This document shows positions 35,416 through 45,765 of a DNA stretch of 64,000 bases, piece after piece (within the stretch, counting starts at the first letter, position 1; every line of letters begins with the position of its first letter). The translations under genes were made by a program, and so were the position numbers. A model generated the notes under the pieces. The model worked only from the letters and a program-made list of their open reading frames with translations. It was not told where the DNA came from and ran no database searches. This DNA is from Ophiura sarsii. Its lineage: Eukaryota > Echinodermata > Ophiuroidea > Amphilepidida > Ophiuridae. The DNA is taken from NCBI GenBank assembly GCA_035610835.1, contig CM069449.1, positions 9,374,855 through 9,438,854 of the forward strand, written 5' to 3'.

Positions 35416-36021
35416 GGGGGGTAGGGGTAGAGTCCAAAAATTCGCACGGTCCAAAAATTTCGCACGGTCACAAAATTTCTTTTTTTCTTTCCCTTTCTTC
35501 TTTTCTTTCTTTCCTCTTTTTTCTCCTTTTCCTTTTCCTTTTTTCTTTTTCCTCCCTTTTTCCTTTCTCTCTCTCTTTTCTTTCCCTTTCCCCCTTCTTT
35601 TCCTCTTTTCCCTTCCCCCCATTTTTCCTGGTGGGTAGGTTTGAATTTCCTGCTGAGCACCTTCAGGGGGGGGCACTGTGCCCCCCCTGCCCCCCCGGCT
35701 GTTACGCCACTGCTTGCACGGTGTAAAGCTCTAGACCTGTCTATAGTTCCAAATCGGCAAGAATTATCCGGTTTGTATCTCTCCACGCGCGCGCTAAAGT
35801 AATCCAAGCATAGGCACTCGATATAATCACAAGCACGCGGTTTTGATGCACACACACTACACGTGAGTCACGCATATAATGCACTGTTAGCCTTAATATA
35901 TTATTCCCTTTATTTTTCAAAATCATGCACGTTTTAGAGTCCATTTTTATTATGTTTGAAGGACCTCCACCTGATCTATATATTGCCATGTCTGTACTTC
36001 CATGCAAGGAAACTATCTTAC
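34989..36021. other. Intron 7 of mosaic lectin gene
   Basis: Occupied mainly by a hAT-type MITE (35261-35712). The long open frames on both strands between 35146 and 35855 come from the homopolymer and polypyrimidine tracts of that element and are not genes. Confidence 0.75.
35261..35712. mobile_element. hAT-type MITE with exact 8-bp target duplication
   Basis: The left end is CAGGGGCGTAACAGAGG; the right end is GTTACGCCACTG. It is flanked on both sides by CTTGCACG (35253-35260 and 35713-35720), a perfect 8-bp target-site duplication as made by hAT transposases. Inside are a poly-G run of about 30 (35385-35414), a ~170-bp polypyrimidine tract (35475-35635) and G/C-rich ends. No transposase. 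Intronic in the lectin gene. Confidence 0.93.
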
Positions 36022-36219
36022 CGCAAGTTGGTGGAGCAGCGCTCCATACACCTGTTGCCTGTCCTTCTACATTCTGACACATCAGCATAGTTTCCCCGTC
36101 CATATGATGATATGCACTAGCGCAGGAGAATGCAAGCTGTTCTCCGATATTGAACTTTGTACTAGTTGAATTAAACACAACACCGTTGCTCAACGCAGGA
36201 GGATCACATGTGTTTAGCA
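36022..36219 (-). CDS. Mosaic lectin exon 7: CCP/sushi domain 6
   Basis: A 198-nt exon, phase 1 on both sides. It encodes one CCP (sushi) domain with the four disulphide cysteines in NTCDPPALSNG, LAFSCAS, LMCQN and PPTCG, plus the conserved Trp of GVWSAAPPT. A sequon NSTST lies in the first third. The ATG-like YHHMDGET loop is shared by all six copies. CCP domains form stalks or bind glycans and proteins, as in complement regulators and selectins. This is the last CCP before the C-type lectin domain. Confidence 0.95.
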
Positions 36220-36519
36220 CTGTAACACACACACACATCCAAAACATTTTGTTTAAGATAGCTACTTAATAAAAACATTATACGATGCGGAGATAAATAT
36301 CACACTGACAAATGGCTAAATCGATAAAGATACCAAATCGAACAAATCTCCGCAATAGTCTGTGTGTGGATTTATGATACGCCTGGTATGTATCTTAAAT
36401 TGAAATACAAATACAAATTGTCTATGAACACTAGGAACCTAATAAGACTGAAGACCTGCAACCAACACCATTTTTGTGTTGTTAAAAGATGTTATGGGGG
36501 CATCAAAATAAGTCTTAAT

Positions 36520-36982
36520 GGGCCGTTTTCTCGTACTAAACACAGTGTTAACTAAACGCGTGTCTAACTTCGACGCGTTTAACAAAACACGATTTTAAAC
36601 TCTGCAAATCTCGTTCCCAAAGTGGCCCTGCGTTGATTGTATACAGGTATTTATTTCATTGTGGCCCTAATGGTTACAATAGATATCGACCGAATGCCTT
36701 AAATACACGGTACTTTTAAAGACTATACACGATCCGTACGTCAGCTTGCACCGGGCACGGTTGGGTGATCATTCAAGACACACAGTTGGTGCGCGAGTTT
36801 AGTTAAACGCGCACTAAACTACCCCCGTATGTTTAAAGTTAGACACATTTCGGCGAGTAAGACGCGTGTTTAAATAAAACAAATGTACGAGAATCACGTT
36901 TAGTTAAACGCTGTGTCTAAAGTCAAAGTTAGACGCGTGTTTAGCTTAAAACCGTGTTTAACTACGTACGAGAAAACGGCCC
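36520..36982. mobile_element. MITE with GGGCCGTTTTCTCGTAC ends
   Basis: The left end GGGCCGTTTTCTCGTAC and the right end GTACGAGAAAACGGCCC are exact inverse copies. Further inside, many TAAACGCGTGT/ACACGCGTTTA-type sub-repeats mirror each other. It is flanked by AAT/TAAT on both sides, compatible with a 3-bp target duplication of Harbinger type. 463 bp, no coding. Lies in the intron between CCP5 and CCP6. Confidence 0.85.
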
Positions 36983-37094
36983 AATATCTGTACAGATGAC
37001 GTGCAATCAACGAAAAAACTAAACCTAAAACAACTGTTGTTATAACCACCGTTAGTTAATAATTTAGTATGTATAAATTAGATACATATCTTAC

Positions 37095-37292
37095 CACAAA
37101 TTGGTGGAGTAGCGCTCCATACACCTTGTGCATGTCCTTCTACATTCTGACACATCAGCGTATTTTCCCCGTGCAAGTGATGCTGTGGACTAGCGCAGGC
37201 GAATGAAAGGTGATTTCCAATACTAAACTCTGTACTATTTGAACCAAGTGTAACACCGGTGCTCACCTCGGGAGGATCACATGTGTTTGGAA
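37095..37292 (-). CDS. Mosaic lectin exon 6: CCP/sushi domain 5
   Basis: A 198-nt exon, phase 1 on both sides, acceptor TATTTCATAG and donor GTAAGA. It encodes NTCDPPEVSTG, NSTEFSIGNHLSFACAS, MCQNVEGHAQGVWSATPPIC. Four Cys and one Trp are in canonical positions. It keeps an NST sequon. The intron just upstream repeats that of CCP4 and CCP2 (AACACAGTATG..., GGTTACCAAATCTGATAAGA), showing exon-plus-intron duplication. Confidence 0.95.
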
Positions 37293-37505
37293 CTATGAAA
37301 TAAGGAAGCATTGGTTAAACACAGTATGGGCTAATACAAGGTGTGGACAGGTTACCAAATCTGATAAGACCATTCCTGATTTACAAGGATCTAAAGTCCC
37401 AATCACCTGCATTAAATATGTCAAATTTAAAAGTTATATTTCAACTGTTGTTATAACCAGCATTAGATAATAATTTAGTATGTATAAATTTGGTACATAT
37501 CTTAC

Positions 37506-37703
37506 CACAAATTGGAGGAGCAGCGCTCCATGCACCTTTTGCCTGCCCTTCTACATTCTGACACGTCAGCGTAGTTTCCCCATCCATATGATACTGTGTA
37601 CTAGCGCAGAAGAGTGAAAGCTGGTACCCGATACTAAACTCTGTACTGGTTGAACCAAGTGCAACACCGGTGTTCACCACGGGAGGATCACACGTGATAG
37701 GCA
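37506..37703 (-). CDS. Mosaic lectin exon 5: CCP/sushi domain 4
   Basis: A 198-nt exon, phase 1 on both sides, acceptor TTTATTTCATAG and donor GTAAGA. It encodes ITCDPPVVNTG, TSTEFSIGYQLSLFCAS, TCQNVEGQAKGAWSAAPP and the closing IC. Four Cys are conserved. It has lost the NST sequon (TSTEF instead) and has LFC where the siblings have FSC. Otherwise it is very close to CCP2 and CCP5. Confidence 0.95.
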
Positions 37704-37804
37704 CTATGAAATAAAGACAAGTATTGGTTTAACAGTTTAGGCTGATTTCCAGATATGGAAAGGGGTCAAATCTGATAAAAAAAACCTTCCCTGATTTGAA
37801 GGGT

Positions 37805-37955
37805 CTTAACGCTTTCCACCCGGCAGGAGTCTGCAGACGACATTCAAATATTGCACAAAATGTTTCAAAGATGTCACAATTATTAACTTCCATCACCATA
37901 CTTGGAATCACCGTGCGAAATGCATTGAAATAAGTACAAATATGCCTAGTATTGG
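37805..37955 (+). repeat. Dispersed repeat segment (relative of 16510-16640)
   Basis: Carries ACGCTTTCCACCCGGCAGG, CACAAAATGTTTCAAA, TTGGAATCACCGTG and GAAATAAGTACAAAT in the same order as the minus strand at 16510-16640. It lies in the intron upstream of CCP4. Confidence 0.65.
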
Positions 37956-38545
37956 TTTAGTAATCCTTGAGATAGACCTGGAAAGTTTCTGACAAATCTG
38001 TTTTGTATGGTCAAAACTAATAGCCGCATGGGAAGTCTTAATCTCACAATGCATTGCACCTGTATTGCCATCGTACATGTTTCTAAATTGTATACGAAAA
38101 ACGGTGTTTTCCTTACACTTTCTAATAAGGCATCATGTTAAAAGATTGAGGAGCAATATAATGATATAAAGTAAATAAGGGATAATATGGTTACATTTGA
38201 AAATTGAATGTGTAATTAGTGTATTAAATTTCCTCGCTAGACTTCCGAAATTTATAAATTAATATTCAGGTTTGATGGATTTCATGGAATTGAAAGCAAC
38301 AAAAAATGAACAGATTTAAGTAAAGTATTTAACAGTCAACTGCTTTGTGTTCTATTATATGGATTTCAATAAAAAATAAATTAAAAAATACAAAATGCGT
38401 ATTTTGTTATTTTGTTTTAGGTTTATTAGGTTTGTATGCTGACATAATGGATACCCCTTTGCGATATGAGGGATGCATTTAGGAATTGACGCCATCACAA
38501 TTTTTCCAGAGACACAGACAAATAGAAGTAAAATAAATATCTTAC

Positions 38546-38743
38546 AGCACGTTGGCGGAGGAGCGCTCCATACACCTTTTGCCTGCCCTTCTACATTCTG
38601 ACACATCAGCGTAGTTTCCCCATCCATATGATGCTGAGCACTAGCGCAAGAGAATGAAAGCTGATCCCCGATACTGAACTCTGTACTAGTTGAATTAAAC
38701 TCAGCATCATTGATACCCGTGGGAGGATCACACGTGTTTGGTA
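38546..38743 (-). CDS. Mosaic lectin exon 4: CCP/sushi domain 3
   Basis: A 198-nt exon, phase 1 on both sides, acceptor TTATTTCACAG and donor GTAAGA. It encodes NTCDPPTGINDAEF, NSTSTEFSIGDQLSFSCAS, MCQNVEGQAKGVWSAPPPTC. The last base before the donor is T instead of G, so the residue after the final Cys becomes Leu (T joined to TG of CCP4) where the siblings have Gly. This is a small but unique junction change. The NSTST sequon is present, as in CCP6. Confidence 0.95.
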
Positions 38744-39392
38744 CTGTGAAATAACGAGACACATGGGTTTTAAAACATAGTAGTAATAACAGCTTCTGTT
38801 TTAGAAAATTAGAAAAACCCAAATGTGTTTAGGTTCATTAGGTTTTTATGCGGATGTAATGAGTAATATGTTTAAAAGCAAAAGGCTAAAATTAATTAAT
38901 TAAGGGACTGAAAAATTATCTTATTGATCAAAAATGGTCTTAAGATATTTAATTTTGATATTTTATTATTTAACATTAATGTATAAAGTCATGTTCGAAA
39001 AAAATAATAAAAGAGAATATTGAAAGGCCAACATTTGGACAATTGATTATTGATTGGTCAGTTAATTATTAATTAAGCCTTTTGCTGTCACAAAATGTAT
39101 GAGCCTTGGTCAAAACTGAGCATGATTCATAAAAAACCGTGATTTCCTATCTTAAAATAAAGACGCCAGGGGCAAAAAACTACTTACATTTGCGATCTAT
39201 TTAATTTCGCGAATATATTGCAGGCTCAAAGACGCAAAATCTGCAATTTATGTTTCATGTAAGTGGTTATGATTTTGATTTGGTTAAATTAAGTAAACAT
39301 CTTACTGAACATACAAAAGTAGTTGTTCAATTCACAAAAGTAACCAATGGCAAAAAAGCAATAGTGCCTGATTCGGAAACATTTCACAGGTT

Positions 39393-39424
39393 GCCGCGGG
39401 AGGGTCGCACGTGTTTGGAACTAT
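39393..39424 (-). pseudogene. CCP exon remnant 1
   Basis: The minus strand repeats a CCP acceptor region (ATATAATAG) and the first codons TTCCAAACACGTGCGACCCT (PNTCDPPA), then diverges to unrelated text. It also shares flanking intron words (AAAGACAG, AACACAGTATG) with the intact CCP units. It is the stub of a further duplicated CCP exon that lost its body. Confidence 0.78.
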
Positions 39425-39594
39425 TATATAAAGACAGCCATTATCTTAACACAGTATGCGATGATACCAGGCGTGGAAAGGTTACCAAACAATGTAATAA
39501 GACCATTCCTGAATAATTTAAAAGAGTCTATTGCACCTGATTTAGAAATCATAATTTGCCGAGACACGCAGGCACTTGAGAAAAAAAATCTTAC

Positions 39595-39792
39595 CGCAAG
39601 TTGGCGGATTAGCGCTCCATACACCTTGAGCCTGTCCTTCTACATTCTGACATATCAGCGTAGTTTCCACATCCATATGATGCTGTACACTAGCGCATGA
39701 GAATGAAAGTTGATCTCCGATACTGAACTCTGTACTAGTTGAACCAAGTGCAACACCGGTGCTCACCTCAGGAGGGTCACACGTGTTTGTAA
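39595..39792 (-). CDS. Mosaic lectin exon 3: CCP/sushi domain 2
   Basis: A 198-nt exon, phase 1 on both sides, acceptor TTTATTTTATAG and donor GTAAGA. It encodes NTCDPPEVSTG, TSTEFSIGDQLSFSCAS, ICQNVEGQAQGVWSANPP and TC. Four Cys and the Trp are conserved. No NST sequon. Its closest siblings are CCP5 and CCP4. Confidence 0.95.
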
Positions 39793-39934
39793 CTATAAAA
39801 TAAAGAACCACTGATTTAACACAGTGTTGGATGACACCAGGAATGGTGGGAAGGTTACACATCTGATAAGACCATTTCTGCTTTAGAAGTGTCTAGTTCC
39901 CATAGTGCATTGCACCTGATTTAGGGATCATAAT

Positions 39935-39966
39935 TTGCACGTGTTTGGAACTATGAAATAAAGACA
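39935..39966 (-). pseudogene. CCP exon remnant 2
   Basis: The minus strand shows the acceptor text TTTATTTCATAG followed by TTCCAAACACGTGC, the first twelve or so bases of a CCP exon, and then runs into non-coding sequence that matches other CCP introns. A second stub of a deleted CCP unit. Confidence 0.75.
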
Positions 39967-41147
39967 AATTACGAAATCTGATGTGACCTTTCCTGAGCGC
40001 GCTATTTATGTATGCAAATTCTTTGTTAGGAGTTCCAACCACCCCTAAAAATCCAAACCGAGAAGCAGAGTATGCTTATTTGGATACAATTGTATAGCTA
40101 GTTGTCTCCTCTTTCCATACATACCAAGACAAAAACAAACATCCCACGCATGACGTCACAATGTCGTCACCAAACATGGCCGACCTTTATGGGTACGATG
40201 GTATAGCTAGACAACCTGTCCTTGTTAAACTGCTATATATGTACAATTTAAAAAGGTGCTTAATCTGTTCATAATAGCAGATTAGCTTTATTCCGTTAGC
40301 GCCCTCAACGGAATAAAGCGCAATAACACTGACAAATTGTTTAAGAATGTAGGATATCCAATATTGACTGTTTAAGAATGTAGGATATCCGATATTTATT
40401 GTTTAAGATTGAGCCATCCTTATTTTTACCTCACCTCAACAACATAGCAGTTTAATAGGGAGGCAGTTAAGCTAGAGATTTCCTCTTTCAATACATACCA
40501 AAACAAATACAAACATCCCCCGCATGACGTCACAATGTCGTCACCAATCATGACCGACCTCAAAATCCCGCCGGATTCGTTTGTACAGTGAAATTAGGCC
40601 AAATATTTTCGCAAAAGAAAATCCAAATATCCGAATTTCAACCGGTTTTGCTTATAAGTGAGGGAAAGTTAGGATTCTAATATTATGTTAGATTAAGATT
40701 CAGGACCATACAATAAAGATATGCTTCAAAATAGTGATTAAAAAGTTGGAAGGTGGCAACCACCCCTCCCTACCCTCGGAATCTGACGGCTTACCATATC
40801 ATTGTGTAGGTGGTACCCTCAATTTTGAAATGAGCGCATGGGATGTAAAAGAGATCTCCTAATCAGTCGCCATAAATATGCGCTCTGAAAAGGTATTGCA
40901 TGAATCGGAATATGCCCGGATTATGAGGTATACTAACTACAATGGACATTATGCATGTGGAAATAGATAACACCGTGGAAGATGACTAAACGGATGAAAA
41001 TAAAAAAGTAAATGTCAAAGCCGTGGATATAATTGGTTATCTCGAAAATGGTATGTTTAATGAATTCAGAAAGCCTATCATTTTCCTAATTTGACAATGA
41101 AAGTTGCAATGTATTCAAAGTTGAACTAAAAGGTTAAAATATATTAC
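39967..41147. other. Intron 2 with internal duplications
   Basis: A ~100-bp block containing CGCATGACGTCACAATGTCG occurs at about 40147 and 40522. A 29-bp block (TTTAAGAATGTAGGATATCC) occurs in tandem at 40341-40400 and in inverted form near 31912-31936. The GACGTCA words resemble CRE half-dyads but lie deep in an intron. Confidence 0.65.
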
Positions 41148-41345
41148 CACAAGTTGGCGGAGCAGCGCTCCACACACCGTTTGCCTGTCCTTCTGCATTC
41201 TGACAAATCAACGTCGAGTTTCCATCAATATGATGTTGTGCACTAGCGCAGGATAATGAAAGCTGATATCCAATATCGAACTTTGTACTGTTTGAACCAA
41301 GTACAACCTCGGCGCTAACCGCGGGAGGATCACACGTACGTAGAA
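41148..41345 (-). CDS. Mosaic lectin exon 2: CCP/sushi domain 1
   Basis: A 198-nt exon, phase 1 on both sides, acceptor CTTACTTTTCAG and donor GTAATA. It encodes LRTCDPPAVSAEVV, NSTKFDIGYQLSLSCAS, ICQNAEGQANGVWSAAPP and TCG. Four Cys and the Trp are conserved; two sequons occur (NST, then GNST). It is the most diverged of the six and is joined to the leader exon through a Val codon (g plus tt). Confidence 0.95.
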
Positions 41346-41554
41346 CTGAAAAGTAAGAACAAAATATTGCTACTTTTTTTTGCCTGTATAGTGGGTGAAG
41401 CTTTTTTCTTCTTCAAAACTTTCTATCCACCCCCTTGAAGTCAAATGGAGCGTCCCTAACACACTTGTCATCGTAAGAGGTTCATTACAAAATTGAATAT
41501 ACAGAAGTATTCCAATAGTTTCGAAACCTTTTCAAAACGTTATATCCCCGGTTA

Positions 41555-41820
41555 AATCTACTGAAGCCATGAACTGTCATCAGTAGATAGAAGTTGTAGG
41601 AGTGGTCTACAAGACAGATGAAGCCATGGACTGTTATCAGTAGATGGGAGATGATTGCGTGGTTGGTCTACATAACAGATGAAGCCATGAATAGTCATCA
41701 GTAGATGCGAGATGATTGCGTGGTCTACATAACAGATGAAGCCATGAACAGTCATCAGTTGAAAGACGATGAAGGGATGACCTACAAAACAGATGAAGCC
41801 ATCAACTGTCATCAGTAGTA
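41555..41820. repeat. ~65-bp tandem repeat, 4-5 units
   Basis: GATGAAGCCATGAACTGTCA-type text recurs at about 41560, 41618, 41677, 41734 and 41793, joined by CAGTAGATGGGAGATGATTG-type spacers. The minus-strand open frame here only reflects the repeat. Confidence 0.88.
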
Positions 41821-41947
41821 GTGGACTATATAAAATATGATGGTCCGCTGGAGTACCATTTTGCCCGTGGTCTATAACTATAAATCACTACATTCGAAGT
41901 ATTATTCCAATACCCATTATCAATACCAGCACACAATTTTGTATGCC

Positions 41948-42400
41948 ACCAGCTTAGGAGATGAAGGAGTAGTCTAGTCCACATAACAGGTAAAAGTCGC
42001 AATATACAGTCATGCTGTTAGATGTAACATCACATTTTTTTAGCTGGGCATAAATTCTAATGCGCTAATGTATTGCCATTGCTATGAAATATTTAAGTAC
42101 TTCCATCCTTCAAATACAAACGCTTATAGTCATTATTTCCTGAATAAACACATACATCTGTTGCACATTTGTGAAACCTAATTTTAGTGACTTTTTAATC
42201 ATATAAAATTCAAAATAATATGTCAACAGGCGGTAATTAACAAATAAGTCGACGTAGTCATAAACAACCATGACAATATACCAACAGCAAGACCCAGTTA
42301 GGTTTTTCAAAATCATACCAACATTCCAATCCATCAACCGCCAAACCCAAGAACCGCGAAAGGCAAGAACCGCTCTAGTTTCATGATAAATTAGAGCGAA
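41948..42400. repeat. ~430-bp dispersed repeat, copy 2
   Basis: Same-orientation copy of 17997-18430, with small indels (an extra TCTAG near 41970). Located in intron 1. Confidence 0.85.
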
Positions 42401-43261
42401 ACGCCAGCTGTCCAAAATGGTGACTTACTTCTCGGAACTTCCAGGGTTACAATATCGATTTTGTAATCAGGTTGTTGCACCTACGTAACTTACTGGGGCA
42501 TATACTAACTACCATCTGAAACCGTTTACCTTTGCTGTCTATCGTGTAAAAGTTTAAGATTTGGTAATTTCGATGTAGATCACATCGAAATTATTAGCAT
42601 CACTCACCACATAAATTTATTCAAACGAATACCTATCTAGCGCCATCATTCAACCCTTTTCCCATAGATTATTACCATTTAGCGTTCCTACGCACCTTAT
42701 CTATTGAATCAAATTCATTTTTCTCGGCAATCTCTTAATTGCATTTAAAAAAAAACATAGCTATGTGTCCATAACCAAAACAAAGTTTACTTTTCATTTT
42801 TGGTGGACAAGTCAACTTGGACACCTTAGTTTTCAAATGAAAGGTCATGGGTCATTATTATTGTTTCAATTAGCTAGTGCAAGTGGTGACGTTAAACGTT
42901 ACAATTATTGTATTTACTAAATAATGTAAATTGTATTATACATAATGGAAGAAGTATTGATAAAAAAACGAATCTTATCTGTGGTTTCATGCAATTTGAG
43001 CTTTTTAATACAGCGGGCAGTAGACTTTGGTATAAAATTAAAATGCTAAAAAATATCGCCAATCGCCGCCAAATTCAGATTGTCAGTGCAAAATTAGTAT
43101 TTTAATGATATGTTATAATATATGTGTCTATTACAATAAATAAAATGGTATTTTGATGGACATGTAGTTCAAATATCACATTTTAATAGTTTATTGAGTG
43201 GATAAACCAGACAGTCTCAATATTATTATAACTTATGACTTCTGAATATATAATAACACCA

Positions 43262-43332
43262 CGGTGGTGTAGCGGTTGTTTCCTCCGCCTGTCGTGCATT
43301 AACCCTGGGTTCAATTCTGCTGGGGACCACAT
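43262..43332 (+). repeat. tRNA-Asp-like SINE head or relic
   Basis: GTGGTGTAGCGGTTGTTTCC serves as A box and GGGTTCAATTC as B box, with CCGCCTGTCGTGC in the anticodon region, resembling tRNA-Asp(GTC). The anticodon stem is broken (TCCGC against GCATT). Probably a tRNA-derived SINE head. Confidence 0.6.
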
Positions 43333-43550
43333 ATCTTGGTACTTAATATTGGTACTTTTTGATGTTCCATTATATTAATTACTTACAATATCATTAGTTT
43401 GTTTATTAATGAGACTCTTTTTTTCATCTATTATTATTTTTTACTTTTTTGGTTCAATGAACCTATGTCATGAATATCACGATTTTTTTTTATTCGGCTG
43501 TTGTGTTGTAATGAACTTCATGATACAGTGTATTCGTGATTTATGTTTAC

Positions 43551-44235
43551 AAAACGATTGACTACAAATTATCCTGGCGGTCCCAAGTTCGCGCCCCGGG
43601 AAATCCAAGTTATTTTGTGCACTTTCAAATTTGTCATTGGAATTTAAAATTAAATCATAAATAATGACATTTTTTCTTTCAATTCTTTTTCTTAACTTCA
43701 CCATAATGATATAGGCCTAGCTCACAAACGTCTCGGTGATTTCCTTCCAGAAACAACACACTGTGATCCTCTTGCCAACTTCCACAAAATTCAACAGATC
43801 CATTCCAAGTCTTCTCATCCGTTTGCCACCTTAAACACTCGTCCCCCCTCCCCCCAGTTTTTTACAAGACCTTGTTACAAAACGATTGACTATTAGTATT
43901 ATAATAATTATTCTGGCGCCCCGGGAAATCCAAGTTATTTTGTTGCATTTTTGAATTTGTCATAAATTACGTTTTTCTCGTAATTAATAAACATTGGAAT
44001 TTAAATTAAATTATAAAAATTATGATATTTTTTCTTTCAATTTTTTTTTCTCCATAAACTTCACCACATAGGGCCTATCGCTCACATAACGTCTCGGTGA
44101 TTTCCTTCCAGAAACAAAACACTAGTGATCCTCTTGCCGACTTCCACAAAATTCAACAGATCCATTCCAAGTCTTCTCATCCTTTTGACACTAAAAACAC
44201 TTGTCCACCCAGTTTTTTAGAAGACCTTGTTACAC
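43551..44235. repeat. ~350-bp tandem duplication
   Basis: ACGATTGACTA...CGCCCCGGGAAATCCAAG opens both copies (43551 and 43881), and both end in a CTTCCACAAAATTCAACAGA block (43790 and 44143) and CAAGACCTTGTTAC-like text. The open frame at 44097-44333 is inside copy 2 and has no recognisable domain. Confidence 0.82.
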
Positions 44236-44382
44236 AGCCTCGAGTGTTATGTTGCTATTTTATATACACACGCATGAACCAGAATAACTTAAAACCATTA
44301 CACGACAAACACGAATTAAGAATTTTGCATTGAAATTTATTCCACATTATCAGAATGTTACCACCGCGTTGGTAGAACAATA

Positions 44383-45118
44383 TAAACTGCTCACACAAAG
44401 TTAGGAAACTTTTTTTAATCAAGTATATTTTTATTATTTATTACCCGCTTGTATTATGTTGCATATAAATGGAAAGCTGAAGTGTTCTTCTTTAAAATGA
44501 TACCAAATGTGCAATGATGACATGTTGCTGGACTTGGCCACATGAATGAGAATGAGGCAAAGTCACAAATCAAATGTGCCAAAATTACCATTATCTGTGC
44601 TAAACAGTCAATAGGTAATGGCATGGGCTCTCTCCAAATCTGTTAAACGCGGCATATTGAAACTGCAAAACGTTTACCGTGTCTCAGAAAAATGTACAAG
44701 TTGTAGGCCTAAGCCTTTCATCACTTACCTTCATGACCTTCCACCTGGAGTCATTGTTAACCCAGTCTTGCAAATACCCAAATAATGGTTTTCTAAAGAG
44801 ATGAGGGTTGGGGTGTGTGTGTTGTGCTCAATGGTGCAAATCTCTGGGTAAACCATTCATGGTTCTCAAGCATGACCAGTTTGATTATTGACTGTTTAGC
44901 ACAGATAAGAGGTAATTTTGGCACATTTGATTTGTGACTTTGTCTCATTCTCATTCATGTGGCCAAGTTCAGCAACATGTAATCATTGCAAATGTGGTAT
45001 CATGTTAAAGAAGAACACTTCAGCTTTCCATTGATATATAACAGATACAAAGAGAGTAATAAATAATAAAAAAAAATACTTGATTAAAAAAAGTTTCCTA
45101 ACTTTTTGTGAGCAGTTT
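44383..45118. mobile_element. Long-TIR MITE (TAAACTGCTCAC family)
   Basis: Arms of about 235 bp: 44383-44615 is mirrored by 44884-45118. The ends read TAAACTGCTCACACAAAG and, inverted, TAAACTGCTCACAAAAAG; both lie on TA. The arms share ATGAATGAGAATGAGGCAAA and CACAGATAA-type blocks. The central 270 bp is unique. Mariner/Tc1-type architecture without transposase. Confidence 0.9.
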
Positions 45119-45684
45119 ACAAAGGTTGAACGAAGACATACATGTATATATCCCATCAATGTTGGGGTGACAAATGGCCCCTTTGTGAAGTGGATGTGGA
45201 TCCATGATGTGTCTTTAGATCAATACGTCCTATAGCATACCCGTCAGTCGCTACGTCACTCAGAATACGGGTTTGATCTCGGATTTCATTTTTTGCCGCG
45301 GCCAGAAAATATTCACCGTTCACTTCGGCAATTTTCGATAAATGTCGGTAACCATCGGATTCTCAACTTTAAGTGCAGAGTACGTGAATGTTTTTTTAAG
45401 GACACACACTTACTGTTGGCTTGATCGTGTAGGTGTAACGCAATTGCTTTTTGTATTTGTACTGCAATTTGACATTGGCAGTTTTTGACGATGTTTTTAT
45501 TTAACATATGGTATGCAATTTTCAAATTAGAATATTCATTTGCTGTTTGGATCGATTTTTAAGCAGTAATTTGACTCCGAATGTAGACCTAAATAGTCAA
45601 CAAATGTCGAGTTTCCTTCATATTTGCGCCCTGGGTCTATTTCACTGCGATATCATAATCCGCTAAGTGATCAAGTATGTAACG

Positions 45685-45757
45685 CTCTGTTAGCTCAGTG
45701 GTAGAGCACTCGCTTTTAATGCCAGCGAGACATGGTTCAATTCCCGCAGTCGACATG
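45685..45757 (+). repeat. tRNA-Lys-like relic
   Basis: GTTAGCTCAGTGGTAGAGCA is a clean D-arm/A-box, CTTTTAATGCC resembles a Lys TTT anticodon loop, and GGTTCAATTCCC is a good B box. The anticodon stem carries extra bases, and the acceptor stem (CTCTGTT against the 3' side) does not pair. Likely a SINE head or tRNA pseudogene rather than a working tRNA. Confidence 0.6.
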
Positions 45758-45765
45758 TTCTAAAA

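Noticed and set aside
35146..35855. Overlapping open frames of 160-176 residues on both strands
   Set aside because: They read through poly-G, polypyrimidine and MITE sequence, giving only Gly/Pro/Lys/Ser runs.
40147..40545. Repeated GACGTCA words as CRE-type regulatory sites
   Set aside because: They lie in a duplicated intron block far from any start; duplication explains the recurrence.
45685..45757. Functional tRNA-Lys
   Set aside because: Extra bases break the anticodon stem and the acceptor stem does not pair.
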